Origin: Flavobacterium kingsejongi
GTDB taxonomy: Bacteria; Bacteroidota; Bacteroidia; Flavobacteriales; Flavobacteriaceae
Reading direction: 5' to 3'
Assembly: GCF_003076475.1 (NCBI RefSeq)
Contig: NZ_CP020919.1
Coordinates: 3,534,001-3,598,000, forward strand
DNA length: 64,000 bases
Below are positions 1 to 8,841 of the stretch, piece by piece; the first letter of the stretch is position 1; each line of letters begins with the position of its first letter. Under the pieces are notes generated by a model. That model did not search any database. It had not been told where the DNA came from and was given only the letters and a program-made list of their open reading frames with translations. The position numbers and the translations under genes were made by a program.

Positions 1-4
1 ACTT

Positions 5-679
5 TTATTTTGTATCCTCCGTCGCTTTTAGCTGTTGGATTACGTCATAATTAAGTTCGCTAAAATGACGGATCACTTTATCAGCCAATGCAGTATCCTG
101 CAATCCGGAATGCTCCCCAATATAGCCAATACAATAAATTCCGGCAGCCTTTGCTGCTTTGATACCATTGGTACTGTCTTCAATTACAATACATTCTGAC
201 TTCGGGGCTTTAGACAAAGCTGCGGCATATTCAAAAATGGCCGGGTTGGGTTTTGATTCCGGAAAATCCTCTCCACTCACGCGATGCGAAAAATAGGGAG
301 CCAGCCCAAATCGTTCAAAAACCTTATCAATGATTACCTTCTCCGAAGAAGAGGCTAAAATAAGCTCCACACCATTCTGGAAAAGATCCTGTATCAGGTC
401 TTTGACTCCCGGTAGTAAATCCAGGTCTTCACTATGATCAAATGCTTCCAGGAAGATATCATTCTTGTAGGTAATCAGGTCATCTACCTCATCCGCCAGT
501 TCAAACATATTTTTAAGGGTCTGGAAATAATTCTTATTGGACGTTCCGGTAAAAGTGCTGTACACCTCATCGGTAACTTCAATATTCAACGCCTTATGAT
601 GTTCCTTATTGACGAGATAATGGAGCGGTTCCGTATCGACGATAACCCCATCCATATCAAAAATTACGGTTTTGACCAT
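5..679 (-). CDS. HAD-superfamily hydrolase, beta-phosphoglucomutase-like (paralog 1)
   Basis: Predicted cytosolic phosphatase or phosphomutase of HAD subfamily IA, 224 aa. Motif I is at the N-terminus (DMDGVIVDTEP, nucleophile D8 and acid/base D10), a Ser-rich motif II (LILASSS) lies in the middle, the motif III lysine is in SKPNPAIF, and motif IV is IEDSTNG. A helical cap fills the space after motif I. It ends 10 bases after the start of the next HAD gene, which lies upstream on the same strand, so the two probably form an operon. The substrate cannot be read from sequence; sugar phosphates are typical for the family. Confidence 0.9.
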   Translation of the reverse strand: MVKTVIFDMDGVIVDTEPLHYLVNKEHHKALNIEVTDEVYSTFTGTSNKNYFQTLKNMFELADEVDDLITYKNDIFLEAFDHSEDLDLLPGVKDLIQDLFQNGVELILASSSEKVIIDKVFERFGLAPYFSHRVSGEDFPESKPNPAIFEYAAALSKAPKSECIVIEDSTNGIKAAKAAGIYCIGYIGEHSGLQDTALADKVIRHFSELNYDVIQQLKATEDTK

Positions 680-689
680 GGTAATTGTT

Positions 690-1346
690 TTAGGTGAGTT
701 GTTTTACTTTTTGGGCATCCAACTCGTTAAAATGATTGATAATTAAATCGGCATGGGAAATATCCTGAAGCTTGGAATGTTCACTATTATAACCGACACA
801 ATAAATTCCGGCAGCTTTAGCAGCTGTTACGCCATTTTTACTGTCTTCGATAATAATACATTCCGCAATTGGTGCTTCCGAAAGGCTGGCCGCATGTACA
901 AATATAGCAGGATTCGGTTTGGATTGCGGAAAATCTTCACCGCTTACAATATGACTGAAATACTGGTGTAAATGAAAACGACGAAATACCCGCTCAATAG
1001 TAACTTTAGAAGCTGAAGAAGCCAAAATCAACTGTATCCCGTTTTGGTGTAAATCTTTGATGAGGTCTTCTACACCTGCAAGCAGGAATAAATCTTCCTT
1101 AAAATCAAAAGCATCATTGAAAATTGCTCTCTTACGCTGCACAAGATCTTCTACTTCTCCGGTAAGGCCAAAACGGTCTTTCAGGCTTTGGAAAACATTC
1201 TTAGTAGAATTACCCGTGAAAGTTGTAAAAAGTTCTTCCGTAACCGGAATCTTCAATTCATCAAAATGCTGGAAATAAGCATAACGGTGTACGGGTTCTG
1301 TATCTACAATTACCCCGTCCATGTCAAAAATTACTGTCTTAATCAT
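690..1346 (-). CDS. HAD-superfamily hydrolase, beta-phosphoglucomutase-like (paralog 2)
   Basis: Second HAD-IA enzyme, about 218 aa, with the same order of motifs as its downstream neighbour (DMDGVIVDTEP, LILASSA, SKPNPAIF, IEDSKNG). The two proteins align along their whole length, so this looks like a tandem duplication followed by divergence. The frame is open upstream to a TTG at 1370. I chose the ATG at 1346 because a -7 promoter box covers 1368-1375, which puts the transcript start below the TTG. Substrate unknown. Confidence 0.9.
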   Translation of the reverse strand: MIKTVIFDMDGVIVDTEPVHRYAYFQHFDELKIPVTEELFTTFTGNSTKNVFQSLKDRFGLTGEVEDLVQRKRAIFNDAFDFKEDLFLLAGVEDLIKDLHQNGIQLILASSASKVTIERVFRRFHLHQYFSHIVSGEDFPQSKPNPAIFVHAASLSEAPIAECIIIEDSKNGVTAAKAAGIYCVGYNSEHSKLQDISHADLIINHFNELDAQKVKQLT

Positions 1347-1367
1347 TGTTGTTGTGTTGTTATCCTG

Positions 1368-1375
1368 CAAAAATA
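1368..1375 (-). promoter_or_regulatory. Bacteroidota -7 box for the HAD pair
   Basis: TATTTTTG on the minus strand, about 22 bases before the ATG of the upstream HAD gene. It matches the TAnnTTTG consensus and decides against the TTG start at 1370. Confidence 0.6.
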
Positions 1376-1484
1376 AGAATCTGAAAAGAAATAAGCGGTT
1401 ATTTTAGCGGAAATATAGGCGCAATGATAATCGGTATTGCCGCCTGTTTATCGTTCTAAATCCCATCACTTGGGTATTTTTAAA

Positions 1485-1515
1485 TTGCCAATTAAACCTT
1501 TTGGAATATCTTTAG
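1485..1515 (+). promoter_or_regulatory. Promoter of the ECF sigma operon
   Basis: TTG at 1485-1487, 19 bases of spacer, then TATCTTTA at 1507-1514. This resembles the -33/-7 promoter of Bacteroidota with one mismatch. Transcription would begin near 1521, inside the longest open frame, so it favours the TTG start at 1536 for the sigma gene. Confidence 0.5.
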
Positions 1516-1535
1516 TCTTACTAAGAAACATTTCA

Positions 1536-2078
1536 TTGAAGGAGGATCAGGATTTTATACGTGACTTATTGGATGCTAAAACGCAAAACACCGCGTTTCA
1601 GCAACTTGTGTCCGACTATCAGCGTCCTTTGTACAACCTGATCCGGGGTATTCTCCTCAATCATGACGATACAGATGATGTATTGCAAAATACGTTTATT
1701 AAAGTGTTTTCAAACCTGAAAAATTTCAAAGGAGAGAGTAAGTTGTTTTCCTGGATTTACCGGATTGCGACTAATGAATCGATCACATTCTTACAGCAAA
1801 AGGCAAAACGAAATGGTTTGACCAGTGAGGCATTACAACAGAAAAACATAGAAAACCTAAAAGCCGACAGTTATTTTGATGGAGATAAAATCCAGTTAAA
1901 ATTACAACAGGCCATAGCGATACTCCCTGAAAAACAGCAGCTTGTTTTTAGAATGAAATATTTTGAAGAACTGAAATATGAAGATATTTCTACTATTTTA
2001 GGCACTTCGGTAGGCGGACTGAAAGCTTCTTACCATCATGCGGTGAAAAAAATAGAGGATTTTATGACTGCCGATTAA
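1536..2078 (+). CDS. RNA polymerase sigma factor, ECF type (sigma-70 family)
   Basis: Small sigma factor of about 180 aa with region 2 (FQQLVSDYQRPLYNLI, then DDTDDVLQNTFIKVF and the SWIYRIATNE motif) and region 4 (LPEKQQLVFRMKYFEE followed by the YEDISTILGTSVGGLKASYHHA helix-turn-helix). The frame is open from 1437, but that part has no sigma similarity and lies upstream of the promoter box at 1507-1514, so I place the start at TTG 1536. It is followed closely by a membrane protein and a periplasmic Spy-like protein, a layout seen for stress-responsive sigma operons in flavobacteria. Confidence 0.88.
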   Translation: MKEDQDFIRDLLDAKTQNTAFQQLVSDYQRPLYNLIRGILLNHDDTDDVLQNTFIKVFSNLKNFKGESKLFSWIYRIATNESITFLQQKAKRNGLTSEALQQKNIENLKADSYFDGDKIQLKLQQAIAILPEKQQLVFRMKYFEELKYEDISTILGTSVGGLKASYHHAVKKIEDFMTAD

Positions 2079-2102
2079 ACCTTTTAGAATTTAAATGGTC
2101 TT

Positions 2103-2522
2103 ATGAATATGAAACGCTTTACCTTAGACAACCATCCCAAAATACAATCAGGACTACAGGCTCCCGATGGTTATTTTGACACCATATCGGCTCGGATCCT
2201 GGACAACCTCCCGGCTCATACCCCACGGGTAATTCCGTTTTACAGAAAGAAAATGACTTGGATAGCTTCAGCGGCAGCGGTATTGGTACTGGCGCTTATG
2301 ATTCCATTCGCCACCCGAAATACTATTAGCACAGACACGATTGATGCTACTTCTATAGAAAACTACCTCAGTTACCGATCCAACCTGAGTCAATATGACC
2401 TGATCGACCTGCTGGATGATAAAGACGTTAAAAATATAAACATTGACCTTGCTTTAGATGACAAGGCTGTAGAAGAATATCTTGCACAAAATAATAATGT
2501 TGAACTTTATTTAAATGAATAA
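2103..2522 (+). CDS. Single-pass membrane protein of the sigma operon, possible anti-sigma factor
   Basis: 139 aa with a soluble N-terminus (about residues 1-48), one hydrophobic segment (about 51-68, WIASAAAVLVLALMIPF) and a C-terminal part rich in Asp and Asn. The topology and the position directly after an ECF sigma gene fit an anti-sigma factor with a cytosolic N-terminal domain, but I see no recognisable zinc-binding anti-sigma motif, so this is inference from context. It overlaps the next gene by 8 bases, which suggests translational coupling. Confidence 0.7.
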   Translation: MNMKRFTLDNHPKIQSGLQAPDGYFDTISARILDNLPAHTPRVIPFYRKKMTWIASAAAVLVLALMIPFATRNTISTDTIDATSIENYLSYRSNLSQYDLIDLLDDKDVKNINIDLALDDKAVEEYLAQNNNVELYLNE

Positions 2523-2970
2523 TATGAAAATGAAACCGCTCTTTCTATTGCTTTTAGTGCTTATTACTATGGGCGCTACTGCTCAGGGCAGTGATGCAAA
2601 ACGCGACAAAATAAAGGCTCTAAAAACGTCTTTGCTGACAACGAAACTGGAACTAACTTCTACTGAAGCAGAGAAATTCTGGCCGGTATATAATGCTTTT
2701 GAAGAAAAACAATATGACATACGCCATAAAAAAATGCATTCCTTAATCGATAAGCTTAAAGATGGTTCTGCTGAAAAAATGAATGAAAAAGAAGCTGCTG
2801 TATTTTTATCCCAACTCCAGTCAGCAGAAGATGACCTTTACCAAAACCGAAAAAAACTGGTCACTAATCTTAAAAATATTATCAGCCCGATCAAAATCAT
2901 AAAACTAAAAAAAGCAGAAGAAGATTTTAACCGTACGCTGCTCAAAGAATACCGGGGCAAGAAAGAATAA
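2515..2970 (+). CDS. Periplasmic Spy/CpxP-like protein of the sigma operon
   Basis: 151 aa with a cleavable signal peptide (FLLLLVLITMGATAQG) and an all-helical mature part rich in Lys and Glu. The segment LTSTEAEKFWPVYNAFEEKQ resembles the LTxxQ-type motif of Spy/CpxP proteins, and related flavobacterial proteins are commonly annotated as sensors of ECF-type sigma factors. Third gene of the operon, overlapping the preceding frame. A likely role is sensing or buffering envelope stress; this is inferred from fold and neighbours. Confidence 0.75.
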   Translation: MNNMKMKPLFLLLLVLITMGATAQGSDAKRDKIKALKTSLLTTKLELTSTEAEKFWPVYNAFEEKQYDIRHKKMHSLIDKLKDGSAEKMNEKEAAVFLSQLQSAEDDLYQNRKKLVTNLKNIISPIKIIKLKKAEEDFNRTLLKEYRGKKE

Positions 2971-2997
2971 GACATAATCTCACAAAAGGCCATAAAC

Positions 2998-3034
2998 ACA
3001 AAGGGTTTGACTTTAGCAGTCAAACCCTTTATTA
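2998..3034. terminator. Bidirectional terminator between convergent genes
   Basis: AAAGGGTTTGAC pairs with GTCAAACCCTTT around a 7-base loop, followed by a T-rich run. It sits between the sigma operon and the convergent beta-propeller lipoprotein gene. Confidence 0.8.
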
Positions 3035-3051
3035 TTTTAAGTCCGCATAAG

Positions 3052-4110
3052 CTATTTAAACCTGATCCGTATAATCTTGTTATTTCCGGCAGCAAAGGCC
3101 GTACTGTCATTTTGAAACTGAATTGTATACAAATCCTTGTCTTTGGAGAGCTGTTGCCAGTTTTCACCTGAATCCTTAGAATAGTAAAGCCCATCCGTTC
3201 CTACTGAAACCAGTTGTTTCGCATTGGAATTGGGCACATATTGCACACAGGAAGCATACCCAAAACCTTTATTCTCGGCTACTAATTTCCAGGTTTTCCC
3301 GCCATCCTTCGTTATCGCTTTATTCTTATGATTCTGCATCGGAGTATCATAATCGCCGCCTGCAATAATCCCGTTCTTTTCATCATAAAAATCGGCAGTA
3401 AAAATACCCGTCATCGTTCGTCCCTGAACAATTGGTGTCTCAAAAACACTCCAGGTTTTTCCTTTATCCGGAGCATAAAATACCCGTGCTTTTTTGCCGC
3501 CTGTCACGATCCAGGCCTTGTCTCCTTTGACTACAATATTAGTATTACTGGCAGCAAAGGCAGCTTCTCCGGATTCAATCTGAGGAAGATCACTACACGG
3601 TATTTTATGCCAGGTCGTTCCGCCATCAGAAGTTAACAGTATCGAAAGGCAATTTTCCGTTGGATCGCCCATAGCAATACCTTCCTTATCATTCCAGAAC
3701 TTCATGCAGTCATAGAATACCTTTTCATGGCTTTCTACATAGACGAGCTCATTGTGTTTGCCATCTTTCGAAATCTTATGCAGTTGTGCCGGATTGCCAA
3801 TATTCAAAATAAAAAAATGGCTGCTGGTCAGGGCGAGGGCACGGAATTCAAAATGACTGCTGTCTTTTGCAATAACTCCCTGAAAATCTTTATCATTGAT
3901 GAGATCCTGATAGCCGTATTTTCCATTCGTACCTGCATACCAAACCTTATTATTATCAATCCCAAGTGCCCGGATGCTGATATCATCCTGCAGGATCGTA
4001 TCGATTTCCAATCCTGTAAAAGGTTTTCGCTCCATGGTTACAGTCGCTGGTGTTTCTTTTTTACAGGAAAACAGCGTAATCAGCGAGAGTAATAATAAAT
4101 ATTTTTTCAT
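3052..4110 (-). CDS. Beta-propeller lipoprotein (Ycf48/BNR-repeat-like)
   Basis: 352 aa with a lipoprotein signal peptide (lipobox ending at C16, LFSC). The mature part holds repeated Asp-box-like turns (SDGGTTWHKI, APDKGKTWSVF, KDGGKTWKLV, KDSGENWQQL), the mark of BNR/sortilin or Ycf48-type propellers. Family members are often annotated as oxidoreductases without evidence. Probably anchored in the envelope; ligand or partner unknown. Transcribed alone, convergent with the sigma operon. Confidence 0.85.
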   Translation of the reverse strand: MKKYLLLLSLITLFSCKKETPATVTMERKPFTGLEIDTILQDDISIRALGIDNNKVWYAGTNGKYGYQDLINDKDFQGVIAKDSSHFEFRALALTSSHFFILNIGNPAQLHKISKDGKHNELVYVESHEKVFYDCMKFWNDKEGIAMGDPTENCLSILLTSDGGTTWHKIPCSDLPQIESGEAAFAASNTNIVVKGDKAWIVTGGKKARVFYAPDKGKTWSVFETPIVQGRTMTGIFTADFYDEKNGIIAGGDYDTPMQNHKNKAITKDGGKTWKLVAENKGFGYASCVQYVPNSNAKQLVSVGTDGLYYSKDSGENWQQLSKDKDLYTIQFQNDSTAFAAGNNKIIRIRFK

Positions 4111-4199
4111 ATTTCCAATGCGTTAAGGTAAGGGCAAAATCAAAGCTCCAGTCAAAATTAAACATTGTACTGGAGCTTCGTATTGGGTGTCTTAAAATT

Positions 4200-6134
4200 T
4201 TATTTCATCCAGAGATTGTCTGTTGGATCAATATCGGGAACCAGGTTGTCCGGATCGATCTGGATACGGTTCGCTGCTTTCGAAGTAGCTATAGTAGCGG
4301 TCCATTTATTGCCACGCTGCCAGATTTCTACCGGAAGCATTTTACGTTCCTTAGTACCATCTGTATAATAGATATCATATACTATAGGCATTGGGACTTC
4401 GCCTTTGTTTATGAATGTAATCTGCAGTTCCTTTCCGGTATTTTTAACTTCGGCAATACCCAAATCAATATTTCCGGTACCATAGAACCATCCTTTCCAA
4501 AACCAGTTCAGGTTTTCACCTGCTCCATTATCCATTGCATTGAAAAAATCAGAAGGTTGCGGGTGCTTGTAGGCCCAGTTTTCAATATAAGCTTTAAAAG
4601 CGGTATCAAAACGTTCCGGGCCAAGTATGTATTCGCGCAACATGATCATTCCAGTCGCAGGTTTATAATAGGCTGTGTAGGCTAAATTCATGCTTCGCGC
4701 CACATCAGGATAGGTATTAATTCCTTCCCTGCCATTCCACTTCATCCATGCCACCTTTGATTTTGCATCCGCGATATCCGATTGGTATTCGCCTTTATTA
4801 AATTCTTTGGTGCTGTAATAATTGATAAAAGTATTAAATCCTTCATCCATCCATGGGTACCGTCTTTCATTAGACCCGACAATCATAGGAAACCAGTTGT
4901 GCCCAAATTCATGGTCAGTAACATCCCAAAGCGATGCCCCTTTTGAATTCCCTCCACAAAATGATACGCCCGGATATTCCATACCGCCGACGTTTGAAGC
5001 CACATTAACCGCTACCGGATACGGGTATTCAAACCATTTTTTGGAATAATTCTCTATGGAATTCTTGGTGTATTCTGTAGATCGGCTCCATCCCTCTTTA
5101 CCATTACTTTCTGCCGGATATACCGATTGTGCCAGGGCTTTTTTACCACTGGGCAGGTTTATTTTTGCAGCATCCCAGATAAACGATTTAGAGCTGGCAA
5201 AAGCCACATCCCGCGTATTGTTCATTTTAAAATGCCAGGTTACTGTACCTTTTTGCTGCGGTCGAGTATTTTTAGTATTTCCTACTTCTTTGGGCTCAAT
5301 GATATAAACCGTTTTATCACTGTCGGCTGCTTTTTTGAACCGGCTGATCTGCTCTTTGGTCAATACTTCTTCCGGGTTTTGCAGTTCTCCGGATCCGACT
5401 ACAATGTGATCATAGGGAACGGTAATTTTATAATCAAAATTGCCATACTCTAGGAAAAACTCTCCAGCTCCCAAATAAGGATCAGTATTCCATCCGACAA
5501 TATCGTCAAAAACAGCTACTTTAGGATACCATTGCGCAATAGAATATACGGTTCCCTGCTTGCTTTCTAGCCTTCCCATACGATCCATACCATCTTTGGG
5601 AATCTTGAATTCAAAATTCATCGTCACTGTCGCTTTCCCTCCTTTGGCAGGAATAGGCTCCTTAAAGAAAACCTGCATGCGTGTATCATTGACCAGGTAT
5701 TTATCTGAAGTACTGCTATGTACTTTTGCTGCAAAATAAGTAATCTTAATTCCACCATCCGTATCACCGGCATAACGATTCCCTCCTGAAGGTGTAGTTA
5801 ATGTTCCCCTGGAATTTTCAGTGAAACGGTTTTGTTCCACATACATCCAGATGTAAGGCAATGCTTCAGGGCTATTATTATGATAGGTCATTGTCAGCTT
5901 TCCTTTCAGTACATTTTTAGTATCATCAAGTTCTGCTTCAATAACATAATCGGCACTATTTTGCCAATATTGTGGTCCCGGAATCCCGGATGCAGATCGG
6001 TATTCATTTCCCCTACGGTACATGAATTCATCGAATTTCGGTTGATTATTGGGCACAGCATCCTGTGCATAAAGTACATTTGCAATTCCCAGGAAGGAAA
6101 AAGCGATACATAATGTTTGGAATCTAAACTTCAT
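4200..6134 (-). CDS. M1-family metallopeptidase (aminopeptidase N-like)
   Basis: 644 aa with an N-terminal signal peptide ([11 protein letters not shown]), so exported. The zinc site is complete: HEFGH at residues 408-412 with the third ligand E431 in WMDEGFN. The substrate-positioning motif appears as GGMEYPG near residue 384, in place of the classic GAMEN. The N-terminal half is the beta-sandwich domain of M1 enzymes. Likely removes N-terminal residues from peptides in the periplasm. A TACTTTAG box at 6160-6167 could be its promoter. Confidence 0.92.
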   Translation of the reverse strand: MKFRFQTLCIAFSFLGIANVLYAQDAVPNNQPKFDEFMYRRGNEYRSASGIPGPQYWQNSADYVIEAELDDTKNVLKGKLTMTYHNNSPEALPYIWMYVEQNRFTENSRGTLTTPSGGNRYAGDTDGGIKITYFAAKVHSSTSDKYLVNDTRMQVFFKEPIPAKGGKATVTMNFEFKIPKDGMDRMGRLESKQGTVYSIAQWYPKVAVFDDIVGWNTDPYLGAGEFFLEYGNFDYKITVPYDHIVVGSGELQNPEEVLTKEQISRFKKAADSDKTVYIIEPKEVGNTKNTRPQQKGTVTWHFKMNNTRDVAFASSKSFIWDAAKINLPSGKKALAQSVYPAESNGKEGWSRSTEYTKNSIENYSKKWFEYPYPVAVNVASNVGGMEYPGVSFCGGNSKGASLWDVTDHEFGHNWFPMIVGSNERRYPWMDEGFNTFINYYSTKEFNKGEYQSDIADAKSKVAWMKWNGREGINTYPDVARSMNLAYTAYYKPATGMIMLREYILGPERFDTAFKAYIENWAYKHPQPSDFFNAMDNGAGENLNWFWKGWFYGTGNIDLGIAEVKNTGKELQITFINKGEVPMPIVYDIYYTDGTKERKMLPVEIWQRGNKWTATIATSKAANRIQIDPDNLVPDIDPTDNLWMK

Positions 6135-6460
6135 TCTCTGTAAGTTTTTTATGAATAGGCTAAAGTAAGGAAAAGTGATGATATGGTATAGGCTTGCCTC
6201 CTTATTTCAATTTTTTTCTATTTATTTGCACCTGACCCTGTCTATTTCATTCTATGACAGCCTGTTTTCCTTCTAAAAGGAGCTAATAGGTTATTTTTTC
6301 CAAGAAAAGAATACAGAAAGGATACGGGAATTTGAGCTGAAAATTATGCCGGAAATACAACTCCTTTTGTTACAACTTAAATTCTTGGCACGGTATTGGA
6401 ATAAGCATATAACAAGGCCTAAAAAAACAACAATTAGTACTGACCTTAATAGTATCGTAT
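6135..6460. other. Intergenic region between divergent genes
   Basis: 326 bases between the start of the M1 peptidase and the start of the secreted low-complexity protein. Apart from a possible promoter for the peptidase near 6160, I see no gene, repeat or structured RNA here. Confidence 0.5.
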
Positions 6461-7678
6461 ATGAAAATTAAAATCTTTACCATAGCCATTTTTGCTCTCC
6501 TTTTCGGAAGCACTATCGAAGCGCAAGACCGTACAACCGTACGCGCCAATAACGGCGACATCAGTGATAACCTCGACTTACAGGCAGTTGCCTCTATTTT
6601 TGGTGACTCCAGGGATTTAGCCGATTTTGAACAACGCCTTAATGACCCAAGCCTTCAGATTTCAAATCTTGACCTTAATGGAGATAACCAGGTTGATTAC
6701 CTAAGAGTAATCGAAACCGGGGAAGGCAATACACATGTTATTGTGATTCAATCTGTTTTGGGCCGTGACATGTATCAGGATGTCGCTACTATTGAAGTGG
6801 AGAGAGACCGAAATAATAATGTCCAGGTTCAGGTAGTTGGAGACGTTTATATGTATGGGCAAAATTATATCTACGAACCGGTATATGTGAGACCACCTGT
6901 AATTTATAATGTTTTCTGGGCCAGTAACTATAATTATTATGCTTCCCCATGGTCTTGGGGATATTACCCAACTTATTTTAGCTATTGGAACCCTTATCCG
7001 GTTTACCGATACAGGAATAATGTCCACATTCATATTAACAATAACAACCATTACAATTACGTAACGACCCGTAGAAGTAACAGGGCTGAATCCATATACC
7101 GTTCTTCCCGTTCCAACTACTACGAAAGACAGCACCCGGACCAATCTTTCTCCCGTAGAAATACTAATGCAACCAACAGGCAGCAATTGGTAGAAAACCG
7201 TCGCAGCAACAGCAATAATGCCACACGTACCAATAGGGATAATTCGGTTCGAAATGGAGGGACTATACCAAATACAAATGTAAGGCCTTCGAATACATCA
7301 AATAACAGGACACAAGGTCAGGGTACTCGAAATACTACCACAGGAACAAGAGGAAATACTACTGCACAGCCTAATACGCCAAACAGAAGTACGACACCGG
7401 CAACCACGAATGTGAGAACAAATACGCCAAGCAGAACCACTCCGGCAACAAATGCTGTGAGAATGAATACGACGCCAACACAGCCTACCCGTTCGGTAAA
7501 TACAACACCCCGTAACACGGCTCCAGTAAGTGCACCGGCTCCATCCAATAACAGAAGTCAAAGTGTTAGAAGTGCAGCACCAGCTCCGGCTCCGGCACGT
7601 TCTGCAGCACCGGCAAACAATACCCGATCTGCGGCTCCATCAAATGCTGGTTCAGGAAGATCCAGTGGAGGACGATAA
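6461..7678 (+). CDS. Secreted protein with Asn/Thr/Pro/Ala-rich low-complexity tail
   Basis: 405 aa with a signal peptide (IAIFALLFGSTIEAQ). Residues about 25-120 look folded and contain a calcium-loop-like stretch (DLNGDNQVDYL). A Tyr/Trp/Asn-rich middle (about 125-200) follows, then a long tail from about 205 made almost only of Asn, Thr, Ser, Arg, Pro and Ala, ending in GSGRSSGGR. Similar proteins occur in other Bacteroidota, without known function as far as I know. No sorting domain is visible. The tail produces long shadow frames on the minus strand. Confidence 0.85.
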   Translation: MKIKIFTIAIFALLFGSTIEAQDRTTVRANNGDISDNLDLQAVASIFGDSRDLADFEQRLNDPSLQISNLDLNGDNQVDYLRVIETGEGNTHVIVIQSVLGRDMYQDVATIEVERDRNNNVQVQVVGDVYMYGQNYIYEPVYVRPPVIYNVFWASNYNYYASPWSWGYYPTYFSYWNPYPVYRYRNNVHIHINNNNHYNYVTTRRSNRAESIYRSSRSNYYERQHPDQSFSRRNTNATNRQQLVENRRSNSNNATRTNRDNSVRNGGTIPNTNVRPSNTSNNRTQGQGTRNTTTGTRGNTTAQPNTPNRSTTPATTNVRTNTPSRTTPATNAVRMNTTPTQPTRSVNTTPRNTAPVSAPAPSNNRSQSVRSAAPAPAPARSAAPANNTRSAAPSNAGSGRSSGGR

Positions 7679-7701
7679 TATATATAAAAGGTTTTGAGTA
7701 T

Positions 7702-7731
7702 AAAAAACACTGTCTTCCGACAGTGTTTTTT
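7702..7731. terminator. Bidirectional terminator
   Basis: AAAACACTGTC and GACAGTGTTTT flank a TTCC loop, with A and T tracts outside. It serves the secreted protein gene and the convergent SMR exporter gene. Confidence 0.85.
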
Positions 7732-7735
7732 TGTT

Positions 7736-8062
7736 TTAAGCACTTTGCTCTCCTAAAAATTTCAGTCCGAGTATGGACATAATGAGTGTCGCGATAAAGA
7801 ATACACGCCAAAAGTTTGCCGGTTCATTAAAGTAAAAAATCCCTACCAAAACAGTTCCCACCGCTCCTATCCCGGTCCATACCGCATAAGCAGTACCCAA
7901 CGGAAGGGTAAGGCAGGCTTTATTCACAAAATAAAAACTCATCACGATACAAATAATAAAAATAATCGTCCATTTAAGGTTGGTAAAGTTATTCGACAGT
8001 TTCATACTGGTTGTAAAACCAATTTCTAAAATTCCTGCAATAATCAGGTAAATCCAGTTCAT
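7736..8062 (-). CDS. Small multidrug resistance (SMR) family exporter, SugE/Gdx-like
   Basis: 108 aa with four membrane segments, the normal SMR length. The membrane-embedded glutamate is E13 (GILEIGF), and the segment LPLGTAYAVWTGIGAVGT is the most conserved part of the SugE/Gdx branch. Members work as dual-topology dimers and exchange protons for guanidinium or small cations; which substrate applies here is not shown. A single gene with its own promoter, just downstream of a Crp-type regulator on the same strand. Confidence 0.9.
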   Translation of the reverse strand: MNWIYLIIAGILEIGFTTSMKLSNNFTNLKWTIIFIICIVMSFYFVNKACLTLPLGTAYAVWTGIGAVGTVLVGIFYFNEPANFWRVFFIATLIMSILGLKFLGEQSA

Positions 8063-8083
8063 AATACATATTTTTTAAGTACT

Positions 8084-8091
8084 ACAAAATT
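8084..8091 (-). promoter_or_regulatory. -7 box of the SMR exporter gene
   Basis: TAATTTTG on the minus strand, 22 bases before the ATG. Confidence 0.55.
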
Positions 8092-8137
8092 AGAACATCG
8101 ATTTCCTACCCCATTTTACAAATGTTAAATAATATCC

Positions 8138-8737
8138 TTATTTTATTTCTGCCCTGATCCTGCTCAGCGTCACCTGGCTGATTCCCAAATAGGACGCGAT
8201 ATAACGCAATTGCACCCGTTGTAACAAGGAAGGAGAATTGGTGAGTAACTCCATATAGATTTCTTTAGCCGTTTTGAACTGCCGGTAGATAAAACGTTCT
8301 TCCAGCTTCAGCAATTCATATTCTGCCAGCTTCCTGCTCCAGTTCGCCAGTTCGATATTGGATTCAAATAATGCAATCATTTCATCGGCATTGATTTCAT
8401 ATAAGATGCAGTCTTCCATCAATTCTATGGTCTCATAACCGGGCAATCGGTTGATTAAGCTTCGGGCGGATATAATATAATCCCCTTCTTCACCAAACCA
8501 GAATGTCAGTTCGTTATCAGGGAGGTCACAATAGGCGCGGGCGATCCCTTTTTCAATAAAAAAAACAGACTCTTCCACTTTATTTGCTTTTAAGATGATT
8601 TCGCCTTTCGGCAGATTTCTCTGCTGCATAATCCCTATCAATGCTTTGAGCGAAACATCGCTTAGGGGATAGAGGGATTTTATTTTTCGTAATGTATTTT
8701 CCAATGGACTGCTGTTTGATTTTACAAAAATAGCCAA
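8138..8737 (-). CDS. Crp/Fnr-family transcriptional regulator
   Basis: 199 aa. Residues about 25-140 form a cyclic-nucleotide-binding-type beta roll (GEIILKANKVEESVFFIEKG, then a FWFGEEGDYI stretch). The C-terminal segment LRYIASYLGISQVTLSRIRAE is a recognition helix-turn-helix. The roll lacks the usual RTA cAMP-binding signature, as is common in Bacteroidota members. It lies upstream of the SMR exporter on the same strand and could control it, but that is only positional inference. Confidence 0.85.
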   Translation of the reverse strand: MAIFVKSNSSPLENTLRKIKSLYPLSDVSLKALIGIMQQRNLPKGEIILKANKVEESVFFIEKGIARAYCDLPDNELTFWFGEEGDYIISARSLINRLPGYETIELMEDCILYEINADEMIALFESNIELANWSRKLAEYELLKLEERFIYRQFKTAKEIYMELLTNSPSLLQRVQLRYIASYLGISQVTLSRIRAEIK

Positions 8738-8816
8738 TACTGCGCTTTTACTATTTTTTTATGCTTCTTTTATAGCGGTCCTATGGGAATTACGCTGTAA
8801 AACAACAAAAAAACAA

Positions 8817-8824
8817 TATCTTTG
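8817..8824 (+). promoter_or_regulatory. -7 box of the RNA methyltransferase gene
   Basis: A perfect TATCTTTG, 17 bases before the ATG. Confidence 0.65.
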
Positions 8825-8841
8825 CACCTCAATTACAAAAA

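Noticed and set aside
1437..1535. N-terminal extension of the sigma factor
   Set aside because: It lies upstream of the promoter box and has no sigma-like sequence.
6386..6400. TGGCAC...TTGGA resembling a sigma-54 (-24/-12) promoter before the secreted low-complexity gene
   Set aside because: The spacing is wrong by one base and the -12 element lacks the GC; the GG and GG do not sit at the required distance.
7318..7548. Val-rich minus-strand frame under the low-complexity tail
   Set aside because: Shadow frame produced by the biased codon use of the real plus-strand gene.
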